Shown here: piece after piece, positions 15,718 through 18,304 of the stretch
How the letters are laid out: the number at the start of each line of letters is the position of its first letter
How positions within the stretch are numbered: position 1 is the first letter of the stretch
NCBI GenBank assembly: GCA_030536565.1
Contig: JAUNPT010000027.1
Location: forward strand, 1 to 18,304
Source: Eubacteriales bacterium
GTDB taxonomy: Bacteria > Bacillota > Clostridia > Lachnospirales > Lachnospiraceae
DNA length: 18,304 bases
Direction of reading: 5' to 3'
Translations under genes and position numbers: made by a program
Notes under the pieces: generated by a model
Told to the model about the DNA's origin: nothing
Database searches by the model: none
What the model saw: the letters and a program-made list of their open reading frames with translations, nothing else

Positions 15718-16203
15718 CTATATTATATCTAAAACTGCACTTTTAATTGTATCAAATGCAACTGGCGTATACCTGATGCGCTCCACTGAAACACAATAAT
15801 GATGACTGCTGTAATCCTTATATATAGGCGAATTGTGCACATGTCCGAATATATTGGCATAAGGCATATTCTCGCTGACATAGAGCGGTTCATGGGACAC
15901 GATCCAAAAGCCCTCAATAATTATTGGATAATCATAGACTTCCTTAAATCCACACCTACGGTACGCCTCATTGCTTTTCGTATCATGATTACCCTTTATA
16001 AGGAACTTAATTCCTTTAAGCTGGCTGATAAGACTTTCATCTCCCACATCTCCTGCCACATATACCTCATCACTTTCTGTTACCACTTCATTCCAGTTCC
16101 TGATAACAGTCTCATTCATAGCCCCAGCATCATCAAATGGGCGTTTTTCATAATCTATTATTCTCTGGTCTGAAAAATGTAAATCTGCTATAAAATATTT
16201 CAT
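15718..16203 (-). CDS. Calcineurin-like metallophosphoesterase
   Basis: A 161-residue single-domain metallophosphoesterase. All metal-binding motifs are present: DLH (D7, H9), GDVGD (D52), GNHD (N72, H73), SHEPLY (H104) and GHVH (H121, H123). With two metal ions such enzymes cleave phosphomono- or diesters; the substrate here is unknown. The start is ATG 16203, with GAGGAG six bases upstream and the family opening MKYFIADLHF. The frame extends to 16275, but the extra 24 residues are unlike the family. It lies 81 bases after the FokI-like endonuclease, same strand, and no clear terminator separates them, so co-transcription with the restriction locus is possible. It has no recognised role in restriction. 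Confidence 0.9.
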   Translation of the reverse strand: MKYFIADLHFSDQRIIDYEKRPFDDAGAMNETVIRNWNEVVTESDEVYVAGDVGDESLISQLKGIKFLIKGNHDTKSNEAYRRCGFKEVYDYPIIIEGFWIVSHEPLYVSENMPYANIFGHVHNSPIYKDYSSHHYCVSVERIRYTPVAFDTIKSAVLDII

Positions 16204-16284
16204 AAGAAGCTCCTCAATCACCTTCATTTTCACAAAAAATATACAAAATAATGCAATGAAACATTTTATTATCATATTTATCCA

Positions 16285-18090
16285 CTACACTGTTATTATT
16301 ATTTCGTTGTTTTTAAACAAATTAAAAAATTCTTCGTGTGAAGTTTTTCCGCTTTTTATATCCTCCGCTAAATACAAGAGATTATCAACACTTATTCCGG
16401 CTCCATTAATCCCTCTCATTGTAGAAATATATTCAAGATTACTCTTAAAATTTCCCTTTAAGAAAGATGTAACAAACATAAATGTAAAATGTGTGACCTG
16501 CAGGTCAAAATTTTTCCACCACTCGTTTGATGGAACACCCGGGATTCTTTGTTGATTTTCTTCTATATATCTTGACATTTCACCTCTGCAATTTGCATCA
16601 AGACTAAATCCGTCCTTGTATGACTTATTATCAATAATAGTGCCATACTTATCATACGAGATAATAACATCCGGCTTATTGGAATCTCCAAGCCTGTCCC
16701 CTTTAAAACCAAGTTCTTCAGTAAATAGCTTTGCTGTCTTAATCTCAAATTCTTTAGCATCAAGATTCTTCTTTGCTTTTGTATCTGCATTACTGTATGC
16801 AAGGTCAACAAGGATGAGATAATCATGATTTATATTATGCAGTTTCCTTCTTATTTTATCTTTAAGGTCTGTGATATCTCCTTTTGTAACAGCTTCATAG
16901 GTTATCGGTATTTCCAATCCTGCAATATTATCTGTCAGTTTGTATTTATCACCATTTACTGATATATTAATTCCAATATTCTTAAAATTTTCTAATTCAT
17001 CCCTGATAACCTCCTCGTCTTCTTCAATGCCTAACCCATAAAGGCATTTTTTAATCGATGAGATTGTTTTATCTGAATTTAAAGATTTTAATATACGGGC
17101 TCTACGTAACCTAATGTAATCTGCGTTCGGGACCTTTGTAGCCAACATTTCAAATTTTACAATTTTAGAAATCCTTGCATTGCTGGAATTTCCTAATGAC
17201 TTTTTAAGGGCAAGCTCACCAGCTCTTGTTATCCTCCAAGCTGCCAGCGGCATCGTATTTGTCTCACCAAAATATGTCTCACTGACTATTTTCTCACCTG
17301 AAACAACCCAGCCCATTTGAAAGAGCCAATTAGCAATTGTTCTTGCGTATTTATCAGAATCACCTTCTTCATTTGAACGTATCTCACTTTTCTTAATTGC
17401 ACTACCAGCTGAACAATAATCATATACAAATACATGCTGTGGAATAGACGTAAAACCCATTTCACCTTTAAATCCAAGCTGTGAACCAATTTCAAATTTA
17501 GTCTTGAGCTGATGGTCTGACAATATATCTAAAACTCTGCATACCGGCGGATATGATAACAACGCCTTGGTAAATGCCTCCTTTTCAGCCTGAGAACCTG
17601 CACTTGTATTTACCAGGGCTTCGCCTAATGGTGTGATTTTACATGTATCACTGCCCGCTATATATTCAATAAGCCCCGTCGAAATAGCCCATCTTAAATA
17701 ACCATCCGCAGTCCAGTCATCCACATATGGTTTCCTTATTTTTTTTAATATACCAAATTCATCATAAACCATTTTGGACGATGAATGTCCATCAATTGCT
17801 GCCTGTATAATTCCGGAACATATGACATTTTTCCTTGTCTTTGCCCCATTTTTACCCTTTCCTTTTAAGATGTCATATCCAATTTCTATTTCATTCTTTG
17901 AAAGTTCTTCAATAAAAATATTATAATCAGCACGCATAATAAAATTATAATGCAAAAGTAATGGAAGTCTTTTTGTTATAAGGTCTGTATTGCTGTATGA
18001 AGACCTTTTAAATATCCCTGTAATATACTTTAATGTTTCAAGGCGATTAGGGTTTTGAACCCATCCGAATGTTCTTGATATAATTATCAT
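16285..18090 (-). CDS. FokI-like type IIS restriction endonuclease
   Basis: A 601-residue homologue of FokI along its full length. Residues 1-about 300 match FokI recognition domains: the start keeps RTFGWVQNP (6-14), then YVDDWTADGYLRWA, LLSYPP, GEMGFTSIP and SDKYAR (245-250). About 305-430 match the third domain (FEMLAT, YIRLRRARIL). About 445-601 are the cleavage domain, a PD-(D/E)XK nuclease: GFKGDRLGDSNKPD (D474), IIDNK (D487, K489), EMSRYIEENQ and NEWW. These equal FokI D450, D467 and K469 (remembered numbering). FokI base-contact residues kept are Q12, N13, R79 (R86), W105 (W126), E220 (E242), K225 (K247) and R228 (R250), so a GGATG-like site is likely. Start: ATG 18090 aligns exactly with FokI, though AGGAG abuts it directly. 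Confidence 0.95.
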   Translation of the reverse strand: MIIISRTFGWVQNPNRLETLKYITGIFKRSSYSNTDLITKRLPLLLHYNFIMRADYNIFIEELSKNEIEIGYDILKGKGKNGAKTRKNVICSGIIQAAIDGHSSSKMVYDEFGILKKIRKPYVDDWTADGYLRWAISTGLIEYIAGSDTCKITPLGEALVNTSAGSQAEKEAFTKALLSYPPVCRVLDILSDHQLKTKFEIGSQLGFKGEMGFTSIPQHVFVYDYCSAGSAIKKSEIRSNEEGDSDKYARTIANWLFQMGWVVSGEKIVSETYFGETNTMPLAAWRITRAGELALKKSLGNSSNARISKIVKFEMLATKVPNADYIRLRRARILKSLNSDKTISSIKKCLYGLGIEEDEEVIRDELENFKNIGINISVNGDKYKLTDNIAGLEIPITYEAVTKGDITDLKDKIRRKLHNINHDYLILVDLAYSNADTKAKKNLDAKEFEIKTAKLFTEELGFKGDRLGDSNKPDVIISYDKYGTIIDNKSYKDGFSLDANCRGEMSRYIEENQQRIPGVPSNEWWKNFDLQVTHFTFMFVTSFLKGNFKSNLEYISTMRGINGAGISVDNLLYLAEDIKSGKTSHEEFFNLFKNNEIIITV

Positions 18091-18097
18091 CTCCTGT

Positions 18098-18304
18098 CTA
18101 ATAATTTGTAATTAAAATCTCAGCCGTTCTCTTATCCGTATTCTTAGCATGATAATTGCTGTTTTTGTAATCATAACTTATCTTATGCGTATGGTATTTT
18201 TTCTTCCATTCAATTAATGCCTCATTTTTAAGTCCCTTATGCTCCGAAAAATTTGAAAATGCAAATCTCACTCCCTGTTCATCCAGCTGGTCTAATAAAT
18301 CAAA
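18098..18304 (-). CDS. C-terminal end of a D12-class adenine-specific DNA methyltransferase
   Basis: The last 68 codons of a gene that begins beyond the window. The translation starts FDLLDQLDEQGVRFAFSN, has LIEWKKKY and SYDYKNSNYH, and ends EILITNY. This is the characteristic C-terminus of Dam/DpnII-type (D12) N6-adenine methyltransferases. It stops seven bases before the FokI-like endonuclease, on the same strand. The fokI locus is also arranged methyltransferase then endonuclease, and M.FokI carries two fused D12 domains, one per strand of its asymmetric site. Whether this protein is also a double methyltransferase cannot be seen here. Its job would be to protect host DNA from the endonuclease. 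Confidence 0.88.
   Translation of the reverse strand, partial: FDLLDQLDEQGVRFAFSNFSEHKGLKNEALIEWKKKYHTHKISYDYKNSNYHAKNTDKRTAEILITNY

Noticed and set aside
16204..16275. Phosphoesterase starting at 16275
   Set aside because: The family opening MKYFIADLHF at 16203 has GAGGAG at ideal distance. The upstream extension is hydrophobic and unlike the family.
16204..16284. Possible terminator between the endonuclease and the phosphoesterase
   Set aside because: Only a 4-bp AATG/CATT stem is visible before a U-rich stretch; not enough to call.

Overview
This is an AT-rich window that reads like a Firmicutes/Clostridia chromosome, most likely Lachnospiraceae. That is inferred from AT-rich spacers, strong AGGAGG-type ribosome binding sites, sigmaA-like promoters, U-tract terminators, a short-form ThiC and a ThiE-ThiD fusion under a TPP riboswitch. 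Species cannot be fixed by eye. Almost everything is on the minus strand, so genes run from high to low coordinates; one small gene (7488..7964) is on the plus strand. No tRNA, rRNA, CRISPR array or insertion sequence was seen. No gene-free stretch exceeds about 250 bases.

Layout, left to right. (1) 1..1837: an ABC-2 type exporter, ATPase followed by a permease cut by the window edge. (2) 2014..5093: a thiamine operon with promoter, TPP riboswitch and intrinsic terminator, thiC, a thiE-thiD fusion, and a terminal hairpin. (3) 5117..7238: a zinc-dependent phospholipase C-like protein whose 3' end overlaps by 47 bases a UMF1-type MFS transporter. (4) 7488..7964: an unrecognised ten-cysteine protein behind a promoter with a 16-base dyad, ending in a terminator shared with the convergent next gene. 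(5) 8058..9761: a methyl-accepting chemotaxis protein broken by one in-frame TGA. (6) 9867..14394: a complete polyamine ABC transporter operon, potA-potB-potC-potD, with one-base overlaps at B/C and C/D. (7) 14595..15587: a stomatin-like SPFH/band 7 membrane protein. (8) 15718..16203: a small calcineurin-like phosphoesterase. (9) 16285..18304: a type IIS restriction-modification locus, with the end of a D12-class adenine methyltransferase followed by a 601-residue FokI-like endonuclease.

The restriction-modification locus is the most distinctive item. The endonuclease resembles FokI along its whole length, keeps its catalytic residues and most of its base-contacting residues, but differs at a dimer-interface position and carries an insertion in the first recognition domain. 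Other points worth a second look are the nonsense codon in the chemoreceptor, the phospholipase/transporter overlap, the riboswitch expression platform, and the Cys-rich protein with its dyad.
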